Below, piece after piece: positions 1 through 11,299 of a stretch of 64,000 nt of DNA. The stretch spans positions 70,467,809 to 70,531,808 of the forward strand of contig CM068827.1 of the NCBI GenBank assembly GCA_028554795.2, in the 5' to 3' direction. Position 1 is the stretch's first letter. Each line of letters begins with the position of its first letter. A program made the position numbers and the translations under genes. This DNA comes from Sinohyriopsis cumingii. Taxonomy: Eukaryota; Mollusca; Bivalvia; Unionida; Unionidae. Under the pieces are notes generated by a model. It was given only the letters and a program-made list of their open reading frames with translations. It did not search any database and was not told where the DNA came from.

Positions 1-721
1 ATGAACCTTTCTTTGCCTAGACCTGAACATTATTGCAAATTTCCTTGAGCCATTAAAAATTTAAAAAAGTGTCTATCCCATACCTCTGATTTGAAATACT
101 GACATACTATGTGTTATTTAACACAATTAAAACCCGAGGCCACTGTATACTTTCAATATTACAAAATACAATTCATCTCCTCCTAATTTTTTATAATTTG
201 CTGTTCTCTTACAGCTTTTATAGGTGAAAAGCAATCTCACTTACATTTGGAGCTAAGAATATTGAGAAAAAAACTCACCAAACATGAATAAATCAACTGA
301 AATACTGAGAAATATAAATCCCTCTAGAGCAGCAGATTGATGCAGGTTTATGTGGTGATCTGTACTGATCAGACTTTAGTCAGTCTGTATGCTGGCCTAA
401 TTCCCTCACTGATAACCACATTCAAGTGAGCCCAGCCTCTTTTTATACAGATTAAAACTTGGTAAGATCTAAGTACAGGACTCAATTAGATTCAGACACT
501 GCTTACAACATAAAATCTGTAAAGTTCTTTGCTTGAGATAGCTTGCATGCATCATTATCTTTAGGTCTAAACAATAATGTAAATCATGTTGTAAAAAACA
601 ACAACTACTAATATCTTTCAAAAAAAGACTAGTGATAAAGGTGTTAATACATGAGTATAGTACTGAAGCCGTATGTAGTCATATGCATAGCTTATCACCA
701 AAGCATGCCCTACACATTAGC

Positions 722-784
722 AACACACACGCACATACACGCATGCATGCACACACACACACACACACACAGACAGACAGACAG
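722..784. repeat. (CA)n followed by (CAGA)n microsatellite
   Basis: A run of CA dinucleotides interrupted by GCATGC, passing into CAGA tetranucleotides at about 770-784. Confidence 0.95.
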
Positions 785-2350
785 TGGCAGTTGGCGAGGT
801 GATGGAAATTAATTCTGCAAGTCTAACAATTTGCCAGTGTGCATGTAAATATAGTGTTCACACCTTTGCCAGTGACAGAATTGGTTAATAGGTATCAACA
901 TGTGTTATGGTCTGAGGGGCACAGTTGTGATATGGTAATTGTGTGTGCAGGTGTGTGTGTTTAACTCAAAGAAAGATTCATTTTCAATCTTGTTTCTATG
1001 CATGTCATTGTTTTAATGGAACTACAACTCGGAAAGTTTCTCAATTGTTTCAAGTTCATGAGTTGATAATTTCATTTGGTTGCATAGGAAATAAGCTCAG
1101 AAACAACCGTTATTATTGCACAGTGACAAAATCCTTTAATGTAAACTATTTGTTAAAAATCTGGGCACACAGGTTTGCTATTTACATAGGTAACATAATT
1201 GTTTATTATAACTTAAGATTGTTACAGATATAAAAATGTATTTAGCATCAAGCATCAAACATATGCAAGCAGTTGCCATATTTATCATGATCATGTCAAT
1301 GACACATGACAATTTTAATAAACACATAAATATATGTTGCCTATCCCCTTTTTTCTCTAAGGACTGAAAATAAAAATAATATTATTATAGCAGTGCAAAT
1401 GTTGTGGCAGAACAATGAAAACTAAATCACGCTGTTAAAAACCCCAAAATATAAGGAAATGCATGCCTTGCAAAGTTTTTATCAACTAATTGTGTAGTTC
1501 AAGTTCAGTTAGGAAAAAACAGTCATGGATGTGTAAAGACAGTTTAAAATTTTGGTTGAATGCATTGTGTTATTACAAAATGGATTTATAATCCAACATG
1601 TTCAAAAAGGAGTCTTGAAGCTATTTCCTTTTAAAGTTTGCTTTAATTCGACAATGCCAATCATTTAGAACATGCAATCTATCAGGGTGCTTATTAAAAG
1701 AAATATGGAAAATTTGTTTTGGGCTCAGGAAAATATCTATGTTAATGCTGCTTTCTCTTTTATACTTCAAAACCTCTCTTAATTAAACAAGATGCCCATA
1801 TAGGCTTATGATCACACACCTGGCTGATATCTGCCTAAAAGTCAAATGCAAGATTTTAAAAAAAACCTGAGTTAATATGATACCTATTGTCAAATTTTGT
1901 TCAAATTTTCTTACTTTTTTTCATTTATGGTAAAATATTCATCAATATTTGCCAACAGATCAACATCAATTTCACGAAATGGAAAGGACTTTAGGTCAAG
2001 ATATTATCTGTCCAAATTGTCTTCTTTAGTTTTGGAAAAAAAAGTGGACATACTGGATAGCAGACTGGCATAATTTTCATAAATTTGAAAGGAGTTCATG
2101 ACAGGAAGCTTTCTGTTGGGGTTTGTACAATTCTAATGAGTATATTTTCAGAATGAATCATTTAAGTTTTTATATTGAGTAATGGTGGCTTGTTTGAAGG
2201 TGGATTGACATCATTTGTATAAATTTTAGAATGTTTTCATGCTAAAATTCCTTCTGTCCACAATGGTCGAATTCTACTCAGTTGATTAGAAAAATCATGC
2301 AAAACTTTAATCACTTTACGCACTGATCAGCAACATCTGAATAAAATCAA
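785..2350. other. Intergenic, nothing recognised
   Basis: AT-rich sequence without an ORF carrying recognisable motifs on either strand. The 96-codon frame at 943-1233 has no family features and is probably chance. A short poly-T/poly-A composition is typical of noncoding DNA here. Positions 1-721 are likewise featureless. Confidence 0.6.
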
Positions 2351-2351
2351 A

Positions 2352-2590
2352 GGGCCTTCATACTGTAACAGAACGCTTTCTGTAAGGGCCTTCATAATGT
2401 AACAAAATGCTTACTGTAAGAGCCTTCATAATGTAACAAAATGCTTACTGTAAGGACCTTCATAATATAACAAAATGCTTACTGTAAGGGCCTTCATAAT
2501 GTAACAAAATGCTTAGTGTAAGGGCCTTCATAATGTAATAAAATCCTTACTGTAAGGGCCTTCATATGGTAACAGAATGCTTACTGTCAA
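2352..2590. repeat. 34 bp tandem array, about 7 units
   Basis: The unit gggccttcataatgtaacaa plus aatgcttactgtaa starts at 2352, 2386, 2420, 2454, 2488, 2522 and 2556, an exact 34 bp period with a few substitutions per unit. An antisense ORF overlaps its end but is repeat-derived. Confidence 0.95.
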
Positions 2591-3045
2591 ATTTGGTGAA
2601 ATTATGTTGCAATGTTTTTGAAGTTGAAGGTTTCCTATGTTCAGTATAAATATATATGTATTATTACCACTGCTATATATATATATTATATATATATATG
2701 TCCCTAGCAAATAGTCTGTATAAACAGTCAACAGTCCTCCTTCAAACACATGTAAAAGCATACATGGGGTAGACTGTATGATAGATTATCATAGAAGCAA
2801 TTAAAAGATAAGGTGATCACACATAAGCAACCACCTTTTCACAGAGACTTAACTGGATGAGAATAGCTAGAGTTACACCATGTCAAATCATTTGAAGACT
2901 GCTGTCAGAAAACCATCAAACACAAACTATGATTATTTTGAGAGTTGGAATAGTTTAGCAACAACACCCAGCATATCCCTCGCAGCAAAGCAGATGCAGA
3001 AAAATCATTTTCTATGCTGAGAAAAATTCATTAAGATCTTGTGGG

Positions 3046-4040
3046 AGTCTGAACAACATTGATATCTAGTCTTTAATGAATGCAAAGATGAACACAAATC
3101 AAACTTGTACTAACCTGAACCACAGTGAACTAATGACAGCAGCAAAGACAGCATCTATTTAAGAAAGTATTCTACTGTCCAATGGTTTTTAAAGATAGAA
3201 ACTTGGTATATGTTTTATTTGCTTAATGTATGTATTGTTGTGATTATGTGAGTGGAACAGGCACATATGTGCATGCACATTGGACATGGATTGCTCCAGT
3301 GGCTTAAGTGGTTAGAGCATCTGCCTCAGATACATGAGGTTGCAGATTTGAAGTCATACCAAAGACTTCTATAAAGGTACTAGCGGCTGCCATGCTTGGT
3401 ACTCAAAATTATGAGAGTGTTAGGATTGGTCAGCCTGGTGTCAGGGTGATGTGAATAGGTGGGACATGATGCTATGTATCTGACATGATGCCCCTGTCTG
3501 ACATCACAATAAACTACCACACTGCAGACATCGTAGCGAGTCTGAACAACATTGATATCTAGTCTTTAATGAATGCAAAGATGAACATAAATCAAACTTG
3601 TATTAACTTGAACCCCAGTGAACTAATGAGAGCAGCAAAGACAGCATCTATTTATGAAAGTATTCTATTGTCCAATGGTTTTTAAAGATAGAAACTTGGT
3701 ATATGTTTTATTTGCTTAATGTATGTATTGTTGTGATTATGTGAGTGGAACAGGCACATATGTGCATCCACATTGGACATGGATTGCTCCAGTGGCTTAA
3801 GTGGTTAGAGCATCTGCCTCAGATACATGAGGTTGCAGATTTGAAGTCATACCAAAGACTTCTATAAATGGTACTAGCAGCTGCCATGCTTGGTACTCAA
3901 AATTACGAGGATAGTGTTAGGGTTGGTCAGCCTGGTGTTACAGTGATGTGAATAGGTGGGACATGATGCTATATATCTGACATGATGCCCCTGTCTGACA
4001 TCACAATAAACTACCACACTGCAGACATCGTAGCAATATG
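3046..4040. repeat. 493 bp segmental tandem duplication containing a SINE
   Basis: The block beginning tctgaacaacattgatatct at 3048 recurs at 3541, an offset of 493 bp, and similarity continues to the end of each copy (catcgtagc at about 3529 and 4025). Both copies include the same family-B SINE body (from about 3290 and 3783). Few differences separate the copies, so the duplication is recent and came after SINE insertion. Confidence 0.95.
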
Positions 4041-4115
4041 ACTGAAAAGTCGACTGAAAAGTTGTTAAAGCTATGTTAAAAATCACACACACACACACTT
4101 GCGCACACACACACG
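3783..4115 (+). mobile_element. tRNA-derived SINE, family B (second copy, with CA tail)
   Basis: The head reads tccagtggcttaagtggtta..gagcatctgcctcagat, resembling a tRNA A box, with a B-box-like segment at gttgcagatttgaagtca. The body contains agcctggtgt..tgacatcacaataaac and the element ends in ttaaagctatgttaaaaatc followed by (AC)n at 4083-4115. Related copies lie on the minus strand at about 14783-15047 and 39805-40119. Confidence 0.85.
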
Positions 4116-4289
4116 GGACAAGGCTAAGTCTATGACCTATTTAATTGTTTTTAAGTGTATTAAATTCTTCAAAGAAAAAAGTTCTTTGATTTTGTCATCA
4201 GATTTGATTTTCCAAGTAATTTTCTATAAGCTTATATGAAAAGATAACTTATTCTCAATTGGACAATGCCACTTTTAAGGGTCATGTGC

Positions 4290-4440
4290 ACTGACCCTAC
4301 CTTGGGACTCCAAACATTATAAGTCTTCACAAAACCTCTTCTTGCAGCCAGTGACCATGACCATTGACCTTTTGACCCTGAAATCAATTGGGTTCCATAT
4401 CTCAGTGAAAGCTGTCCTCAAAGGCTGGTGAAGGTACTGC
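4290..4440 (+). repeat. Diverged 'gaccatgaccttgacc'-type interspersed repeat
   Basis: Contains tgaccatgaccattgacctt ttgaccctgaaatcaattgg. The same wording occurs at about 7600-7660 and 8040-8300. I associate such repeats with molluscan genomes; the class is not known to me. Confidence 0.5.
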
Positions 4441-4505
4441 TGTAGAACTTAAGTTATTGTGCAGAATAGGAAGCATTCATAGGCAGACAGATTCAAAGCA
4501 TACAG

Positions 4506-4693
4506 CAGGGGTTGGCAACCTATTTTAAATAGCGTGCCACTTTTTCCGGATTAATTACACAATGAATGAGCATGTGCCACCAGTAAGAGAGTAACACTGT
4601 TAAAATCAAGATTTTTGGCTGCCCTTTGCATGCTGCACAAAACCTCCTGATGTGCCACCTTGTGGCACGCATGCCGTAGATTGCTGACCTCTG
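4506..4693. mobile_element. hAT-type MITE
   Basis: 188 bp with inverted ends: CAGGGGTTGGCAACCT on the left and, read in reverse complement, CAGAGGTCAGCAATCT on the right. The subterminal gtgccac/gtggcac segments also mirror each other. The CAGGGGT.GGCAACC end is typical of hAT elements. I could not see a clear 8 bp target-site duplication. Confidence 0.75.
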
Positions 4694-5990
4694 GCAGTAT
4701 TACACTTCACAAAATGGAAGACATCAATTAGAAAAGTAAAAACTGTCTTATGTTCATAGTAAATGAGTTCATCCTTTTAATCGAGGAATTGAAAATCAGT
4801 CTCATTTTTAACTTTCTTTTCAGCCTTTCAACTACTTTTCATTATCTTAATGCATATACTATGTGCAATAAAGTATAATCTTGTCAAAGCAGAAGGTTGG
4901 ACAAGAAAAGAAACTGGTTTCAATTTCTGTTTTACTCTTTTACTCACTAGCCTCACATTTTTTTAAAAATTTGTCATTCACAGAAATTAAATCAAGTAAG
5001 ATTCTCTCTCTCCATGACCCCATGAAAAGAAAATAGTTTAATGGTTTGGGAAAATATGTAATCTCGAGTTAGACAAAGTTTGGACATGAAATATGGCATA
5101 TCAATCATTAAAGACATTGGTTTTACGACAGAGAAATGGAGTAAATAGGTTACCATACAGTTCTGTAATTTGACCTCTGACTTTTGGTACTTTTTCCCAA
5201 TGTCTCCACTTAGACTTGTATCATTAGTCCCTAATAGGGATAGTGTGTCAATTATGATTACCACATATACCATCTTACAACACACCTCAATCATATATTA
5301 ATGTAAACCTTCATTGCCTCACTAAATCAGGTACATCAACTTGAGTTTATTTCATATTGGAGTAGAGGAATCCCACACAGTCCTAATACACGAACCCTGA
5401 ATGTACTGGTTCAAGATCAAGCCAGTAGAGGTGGATATGAAGTTCAGCAGAGATACCTATACTGATAAGTGTATGGTAAAGCCTGTAATGCAAGCTGGTG
5501 ATTATATGAAGTACTTGTTTAGATTACAAATGTTAAGCCTATAACTAGCACACTGCACTAACATGTTCAATGGATCTTTTTTATGAATACATATATTATT
5601 AAGTTGTTGTTTTATGTCATTATTTACAATCCTGTTGAACTGAGAAAGATCTGAAACTCCAAAATATGCTACTAAATTATGTAAGTCTGACCAAATTTCT
5701 TCTGTGGGATTAACACTTACAAAGTAAATTAATTTACCAGTGGATGTAGACTTCAATAAATCCATATAAAGCACATTTATTGAAAGATGTATACTGGACT
5801 AAAAGAGTATAGATCAAAGAGGAATAAAAATCAGCAAAGGGAAATTTTTAGATCCCTTGTCCTGTGCACAAAAACACAAATGGACAGACAGACATACAAA
5901 AAATCACTACTTTCATAAATCCATACTTGTCAAGGGTGGTTAATTTTGTTTTGAGAGGAAATATTTTAGTTCCATGTAGTTCATGAAATT
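4694..5990. other. Intergenic, nothing recognised
   Basis: Two antisense open frames (4992-5294 and 5502-5774) have no recognisable motifs and compositions like translated noncoding DNA. No repeat structure was noticed. Confidence 0.5.
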
Positions 5991-5999
5991 CAATCAGAA

Positions 6000-6196
6000 A
6001 TATGCAAACTGCATGTGACTGCAAACTGCATGGACTCAGATCTGTTGTAACATAAGGCACTAGCAGATCTAGATCTGAGCAGTTTGTTAGGAGTAATCAG
6101 CAGAACAAATAAAACAGACCTTGATCTGCAGGCGCATTATGTTACGGTAGATTAGGATAATTGTTTGCAGTTTGACTTATAAGCAAGTACGTATGG
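6000..6196. mobile_element. Palindromic MITE, copy 1
   Basis: About 200 bp, diverged. Contains gcaaactgca..gactcagatctg at the left, an internal agcagatctagatctg and cagtttgttaggagtaatca, and ends gcagtttgacttataagcaa. The order and the inverted wording match two better copies at 36202-36395 and 37222-37426. Confidence 0.75.
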
Positions 6197-6499
6197 TATC
6201 TTTATTATGTAACTAGCATGAATTCATATTCAAACCTATGCAATTATCATGCATCTGCAATATTTGTGTACCCAGAGGTAGTCCTATTCAAGTCTAACAT
6301 TTCTATAAGGGTATAGTTTTTATGAAGGGGATAGATTTATTAGCAGTACCAACATGTCTTTATTTTGTTACTACTAGTAAGTATATATTTTGTGCTCAAA
6401 CACACTGCTGTGAAAAAAAATGTTTATCTCATCAGGACCTAAAAATTACTTACTTTTAAAAAAACATTCATAGCACAATTAACAATGAGAGCAATGACA

Positions 6500-6535
6500 A
6501 TAATGATGATGATGATGATAATAATGATGATGATG

Positions 6536-6572
<37 letters not shown>
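6500..6572. repeat. (ATG/AAT)n trinucleotide microsatellite
   Basis: GAT/ATG repeats pass into a pure AAT run of about 35 bp. The long Met/Ile ORFs on both strands here are translated microsatellite, not genes. Confidence 0.97.
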
Positions 6573-6575
<3 letters not shown>

Positions 6576-7210
6576 GCATAATAACAGTGATAATGATGCC
6601 AAAATTAACAAGAATGCAAAGGATAATTAGTGAAAAAATGTTAAAAGAGGAAACAGAAAAGCAAGAGTGTGAGATACGTTTGCACTCAAGTAACAGATAC
6701 TGATTCTTACAATTTTCATTCACAAATCTACACACACAACAGAAATTACTTACCTAAAATCAGGCTCAGCAGAGAAAAAAATTACTGAATAGGATGCTCT
6801 AAATAACTGAAATGTAATCCAGACTTTTTCTGATTTGTAGATCTTGTTCAGAAGTGGACACTGCACCTCCTTATCATGCTGATCAATTGGCTGTAATATC
6901 ACCCATGACCAATTAGTAAGCACTTAACTCCAACATATCAGCTACAATCTGGCCTGGTATCCACCCCCTGTTTATACTTAAACAGTTCTGTTTTAATAAG
7001 TGTTGTGGCTGTTACTACTATACTGAACAGTGTACACTGAGATACAGGTTGATGTTGTCATTATAATCTATGTTGAGATGTACACCCCCCAAATTTAAAA
7101 GTGGATAATAACTTCCTCCCAAAGCAATCCTACTTCTTTGTGGTAGTCCATAATACATCACTGTATAGTGTGCACATTATTTTAATTGAAAGTTCTCTCT
7201 CACTGCGAAG

Positions 7211-7402
7211 CAGTGGTAGCTCAGTTGGTAGAGTGGACTAGTAATCCAGAGGTCAGGTGTGTGTGTGTGTTCAATACCTGCCCTGGTCAGCCATGGTCAG
7301 TGGCCTTGGTGTCCTTGACAAAGGCACTTCACTTAGCACTCATATCCTTGGCATGATATAACCATAATGTTATAAATGCCATTAAAACCAAGAAAACCAT
7401 AT
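7211..7402 (+). mobile_element. tRNA-derived SINE, family C
   Basis: Head cagtggtagctcagttggta gagtgg is a good tRNA A box. A B-box-like ttcaatacctg follows, disrupted by a GT expansion. The body has gtcagtggccttggtgtcct tgacaaaggcacttcactta, shared with the copies at 8548, 8781 and (minus strand) 11150. Confidence 0.8.
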
Positions 7403-7802
7403 AAACCAATATCTCACTGTAAAGAAGAGTACCAAGAAACAGCACATTATGTGACTGCCCAATGTTTAATAGTCCTTTAATAGTTTGATATTTGCCCCCA
7501 AAATCGTAAGAATTTGTTCTTACCCTAAATCCAAGTCATCTACATAGGTTGGACCAGGTCTGTGATGTAGTTCAACTGCTATTATACAGAAACCATTGAT
7601 TTTTCTCTCAGTCAATTATGGTTACCTTTGACCATTTGACCCAACATTTATTAACCTTATTCCTAACAAAAGTGCAAGCAGTTCACAATGTTTGGTTGTT
7701 GTTGGACTTTCGAGTACAAGGATGATCATGACCATGACGTTAATTGACTGGTTTGATTTCTCTGAGTTAAATATTTGGTTGACATATATCATGAGGAACT
7801 AT

Positions 7803-7992
7803 GGGGCCCCCAGAAAGCCAAGTGGTCTAAGGCACCTGCCTTTACCAATTATTACCATCTCATCTCTGTATGAGTTAAAGTCTCGTGGTCAGCCACTGTG
7901 GGTATATGAGAAAGCTTGCCAGTAGCTTCCTGTGGTGGTCCTTTCCATTGTTTTGCCAGGCCACCATGTACAACCTATCATGTGCTAAAAAT
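7803..7992 (+). mobile_element. tRNA-derived SINE, family A, old diverged copy
   Basis: Aligns with the younger family-A elements along its length: gccaagtggtctaaggcacc, gagaaagcttgccagtagct, tgtacaacctatcatgtgct and a CAACAA end. It has many substitutions and no obvious target-site duplication. The two overlapping ORFs at 7692-8179 are explained by this and the next repeat. Confidence 0.75.
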
Positions 7993-8547
7993 CTGCATTA
8001 AAGCCACAACAAAATCGTGTAGAACTGACGTTATTGTGCAGAAACCATTTCTTAATTATTTTAGTCACCATGACCTTGACCTTTCATCTTTTAACTCAAA
8101 ATGGAATAGATTTCCCATTATTTCAAATGCAAGCCACCCTCAAAGACTGGTTACCACTGATGATAAAGAGCTCAAGTAATTGTGTGGCAACCATTTCTCA
8201 TTGACCTTAACCATTGTTTGAGCCCAAAATCAGTGTTCTTCTCAAACCCATGTGCAAGCCATCCACGAAGTTTGGTAACAGTAGATGGTGGACAATAAAA
8301 GAAATTCTGCAGAAAGCAAATTGGTAAAAGAGGGACAGACAGAAAACATCATAAAACAATAAGCTCTGCTGTATGGCAGGTGTATAAAAAAAAACAATTA
8401 GTGCAATCAAACACATTTACCATTTAACACTCTTAATATTACATAAACCAAAGTTATGCATCAACGCAAGTTTTGATAACCAAGTCAGCATCAATTTAAT
8501 GTGCACAGATAACATTTAAAACCTACCTTTTGCATGCCTAGTGTAAC

Positions 8548-8735
8548 TACTGTGGTTCATTGGTTAAGATGTTGGATTCATGACTAGAAGAGTGTGGGTC
8601 CAGTTCCTGCCATTGGATCAGTCCAGATAGGTTACCATGGTATGTCTTTGGGTAATGCACTTTACTCTATAACATTTAAAGTGTTAATGTTCCACAAAAA
8701 CACCTGACCAAACCGAAACATTTTCATGCCCACTT
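8548..8735 (+). mobile_element. tRNA-derived SINE, family C, diverged copy
   Basis: Head tgtggttcattggttaagat and B-box-like gggtccagttcctgcc, followed by the family-C body word gggtaatgcactttactcta. Confidence 0.65.
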
Positions 8736-8780
8736 TTGGTAGCTGAATCATGCAACTGAAACAAGATCAAAATATCATTT

Positions 8781-8975
8781 GGCGCTGTGGTAGCCTATAT
8801 GGCAGAGCACTGGACATGTAACCCAAGGGTAATTGGTTTGATACCACCCAGGCCTGCATGGGTCAGCTGCCTTAGTGTCATTGGGAAAGTCACTTTACTC
8901 CCATTTCCTCAGCATGATAATATCTGATAATGTGTTAAAAGTGCTATCAAAACCAACGAAATCCCAAAATATCAC
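8781..8975 (+). mobile_element. tRNA-derived SINE, family C
   Basis: Head ggcgctgtggtagcctatat ggcagagc, B box ggtttgatacc, body cctgcatgggtcagctgcct and gggaaagtcactttactccc, ending aaaaccaacgaaatccc. Confidence 0.8.
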
Positions 8976-9301
8976 ACTCTGAGCTGAAAAATTTGGAAAG
9001 TAAACAGTAACATATAATTCTTAATATAATGTAGTAACAAGTGTATTTAAAATTAATATCAAAAGACTAAATGAAGATATGTTATAATGATGCATGTACA
9101 TTTACCAAAGACATACCATACTAATACAATATCAGTTTACGTTAAAATTATGAACTTCCAACAAGAGTCCCTCAATGAGACTGATGTTCTACTGTCCAAA
9201 AAGAATTTCCAAGAATTTAATATAAAACAATTTCTTCTTATTAACTGCATTGTTAAAACTATCTCTGACATTCCTGAGTGAAAAGATTTTCAAATTAGCT
9301 G

Positions 9302-10985
9302 TTGTGGCAACCATACTGTATGAAAGATCTGCACCATTTTCATTTGGGTAAAACTAGACACCATTTTAAGAAAACCCCACTCCAATATGACCATCCATTC
9401 AGGAAAATTAATAAGTTTGTCAATATGTTGACTGTGGCAGTCATACTGAATATGTGTGGGGCACCACTGTCATTTAGGACCAACTAGATACTGATCCGAC
9501 TATAAATTCTGGAAAAGTAGCAATATCACAAATTCCAAGATGGCACTATGTGGTCATATTGAATGTCAGATTGGCATCGTTTTCACACAGGACCAACAAG
9601 ACACAATACAAAGTCTTCTGGAAAAAACTTCATGTTATGACTTTCCTTTTCATCAGAGTTGCAATAACAAGATTTTCATGATGAATGCCATGGTGACTAG
9701 ACCTTATGTCAGAAATGGCTTTCCATCTAGGAGGAATAGTATTTCAGATGGCCAATTTGGTGGCCATATTGTGTACCAGATCAGCACAGTTTTTGTTTAA
9801 GACCATCTAAGAATTCTTTTGGTGAAAATTCCATGCTAATATGACTTTCCATTCAGGATGAGTTGTAATAGCATAATTTTCAAGATTGCTGTCTGTGATG
9901 CCAACATTGGTCTTAGATATCATACAATGTCTTTCAGTGATAATCCCATGTTGATATGACCATCCATCATGTTGGAATAGCAATAAAAATATTTTCAATA
10001 TGGCCACTGTTGAGGCCATACTGGATGTCATGGTGGCACCATTTTCATTGTGGACTAACCTGACACCAAAAAAGTTTGCTGGTGATAAACCAATGCTGAT
10101 ATAACCTTTTATTTAGGAAAGTAGTGGTAAGATTTTAAGATGGCTGCTGTGGAGGCCATATTTGATGTTATATTGGCACCATTTTCATTTAGGACCAACT
10201 TAACATCATAGGCCTTTTAGTGAAAATCGCATCCTGATATGATGGTCCATACAGGTGTAGAAAAAGCTACATTTTCAAGATGGCCTCTGTGGTGGCCATA
10301 TTGGATATTTGAGCAGAACCATTTTCAGGGCCCCGAGTGGCTGAGTGGTCCAAAGCGCTCTCCATTACAGATCACTGCCATCTCATCTCTGTCTGCGTGG
10401 GTTCGAGTCTTGGATTCGGCCAATGTGGGTATGTGAGAAAGCTTGCCAGTAGTTTCTCGAGGGTCGGTGGTTCTTTCTGGGTTCTTCCTCTACCATTAAT
10501 ACTGGCCGCCATGTATAGCCTATCGTGTGCTGAAAAATGGCGTCAAACCCTACAACAACAACAATAACTATTTTCATTTAGATCCAAGTATATATCATAA
10601 GAAGTCTTCTGATCACACCCACCCGCATTAATATGACTTCCTGTTCAGAAGCAACAAGATTTTCATAATGGCTGCCATGGAAGCTATATTGGATATCAGA
10701 CTGGCACCATTTTAATTTAACCCCAATTGGACCTCCTAAGTCTTTTAGTGAATAACACATTTTCATATACCATCTATTCAGAAAAAGTAGCAATAACACA
10801 AATTTCGAGATGTCTGCTGTTCTGGCCATACAGAATGTCTGAGCTGCAATATTTGGAGTATATGTATGTTTAGTTGCATGGCAATCCTCCAAGTAGTTTA
10901 TAAGGAGTAGGGTTAAACTGGTGGTAATGAATAGATGATGGACAACATGCCATCCCATAAACTATTCTGCTCTATGATCAATAGA
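9302..10985 (+). repeat. Modular, diverged tandem repeat (about 150 bp modules), copy 1
   Basis: Roughly ten modules each contain gatggctgctgtggtggcca, tattggatgtcag, gcaccattttcatttaggac and agtcttctggtgaaa..tccatgctgatatgac. Spacing between modules is irregular (about 115-210 bp). The far end carries cctccaagtagttta and tctatgatcaatag, which also end the second array at 41630-42780. A family-A SINE sits inside at 10328-10566. Short ORFs here are repeat-derived. Confidence 0.85.
10328..10566 (+). mobile_element. tRNA-derived SINE, family A, in tandem repeat
   Basis: Head gtggctgagtggtccaaagc is a class-II tRNA-like A box and gggttcgagtc is a B box. The body runs to tatcgtgtgctgaaaaatgg cgtcaaaccctacaacaaca. 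Flanking accattttca (10318-10327) and actattttca (10567-10576) form a target-site duplication with one mismatch. The site is inside an array module. Confidence 0.93.
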
Positions 10986-11149
10986 GACAAAAACTGAAGT
11001 CCAGTGAGCCTCCTATTTTTTTGTTTTAGTGTTTGCTCAAGTTCTTGAGATCACAAGCATTGTAAATATTTTATGCCTTCTCAAAGCAAGTGGTTTAACT
11101 GGTTTGGTATGCTTGATGTTTTGTTTTTTTACTGCACAGCAATTAAAGG

Positions 11150-11295
11150 ATATTTGATGCTTTGGAAACGAGTAAAGTGCTTTATCCATGAACAAATCAT
11201 AGTAGCAGACAGTCTGATCAAATGGTAGGATTGAAACCTATATTGCTGATTGCAAGTCCTGCACACTAACCACTGAACCACACCAGCAAGTGGTT
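11150..11295 (-). mobile_element. tRNA-derived SINE, family C, minus strand
   Basis: Read on the minus strand it starts tggtgtggttcagtggttag and has a B-box-like ggtttcaatcctacc, then the family word aaagcactttact. Ends are approximate. Confidence 0.65.
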
Positions 11296-11299
11296 CAAG

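Noticed and set aside
6439..6735. ORFs with long Ile and Met runs on both strands
   Set aside because: They are translations of the ATG/AAT microsatellite at 6500-6572.
10328..10410. Possible tRNA gene from good A and B boxes
   Set aside because: The sequence does not fold as a complete tRNA, continues into a SINE body and recurs with target duplications, so it is a SINE head.
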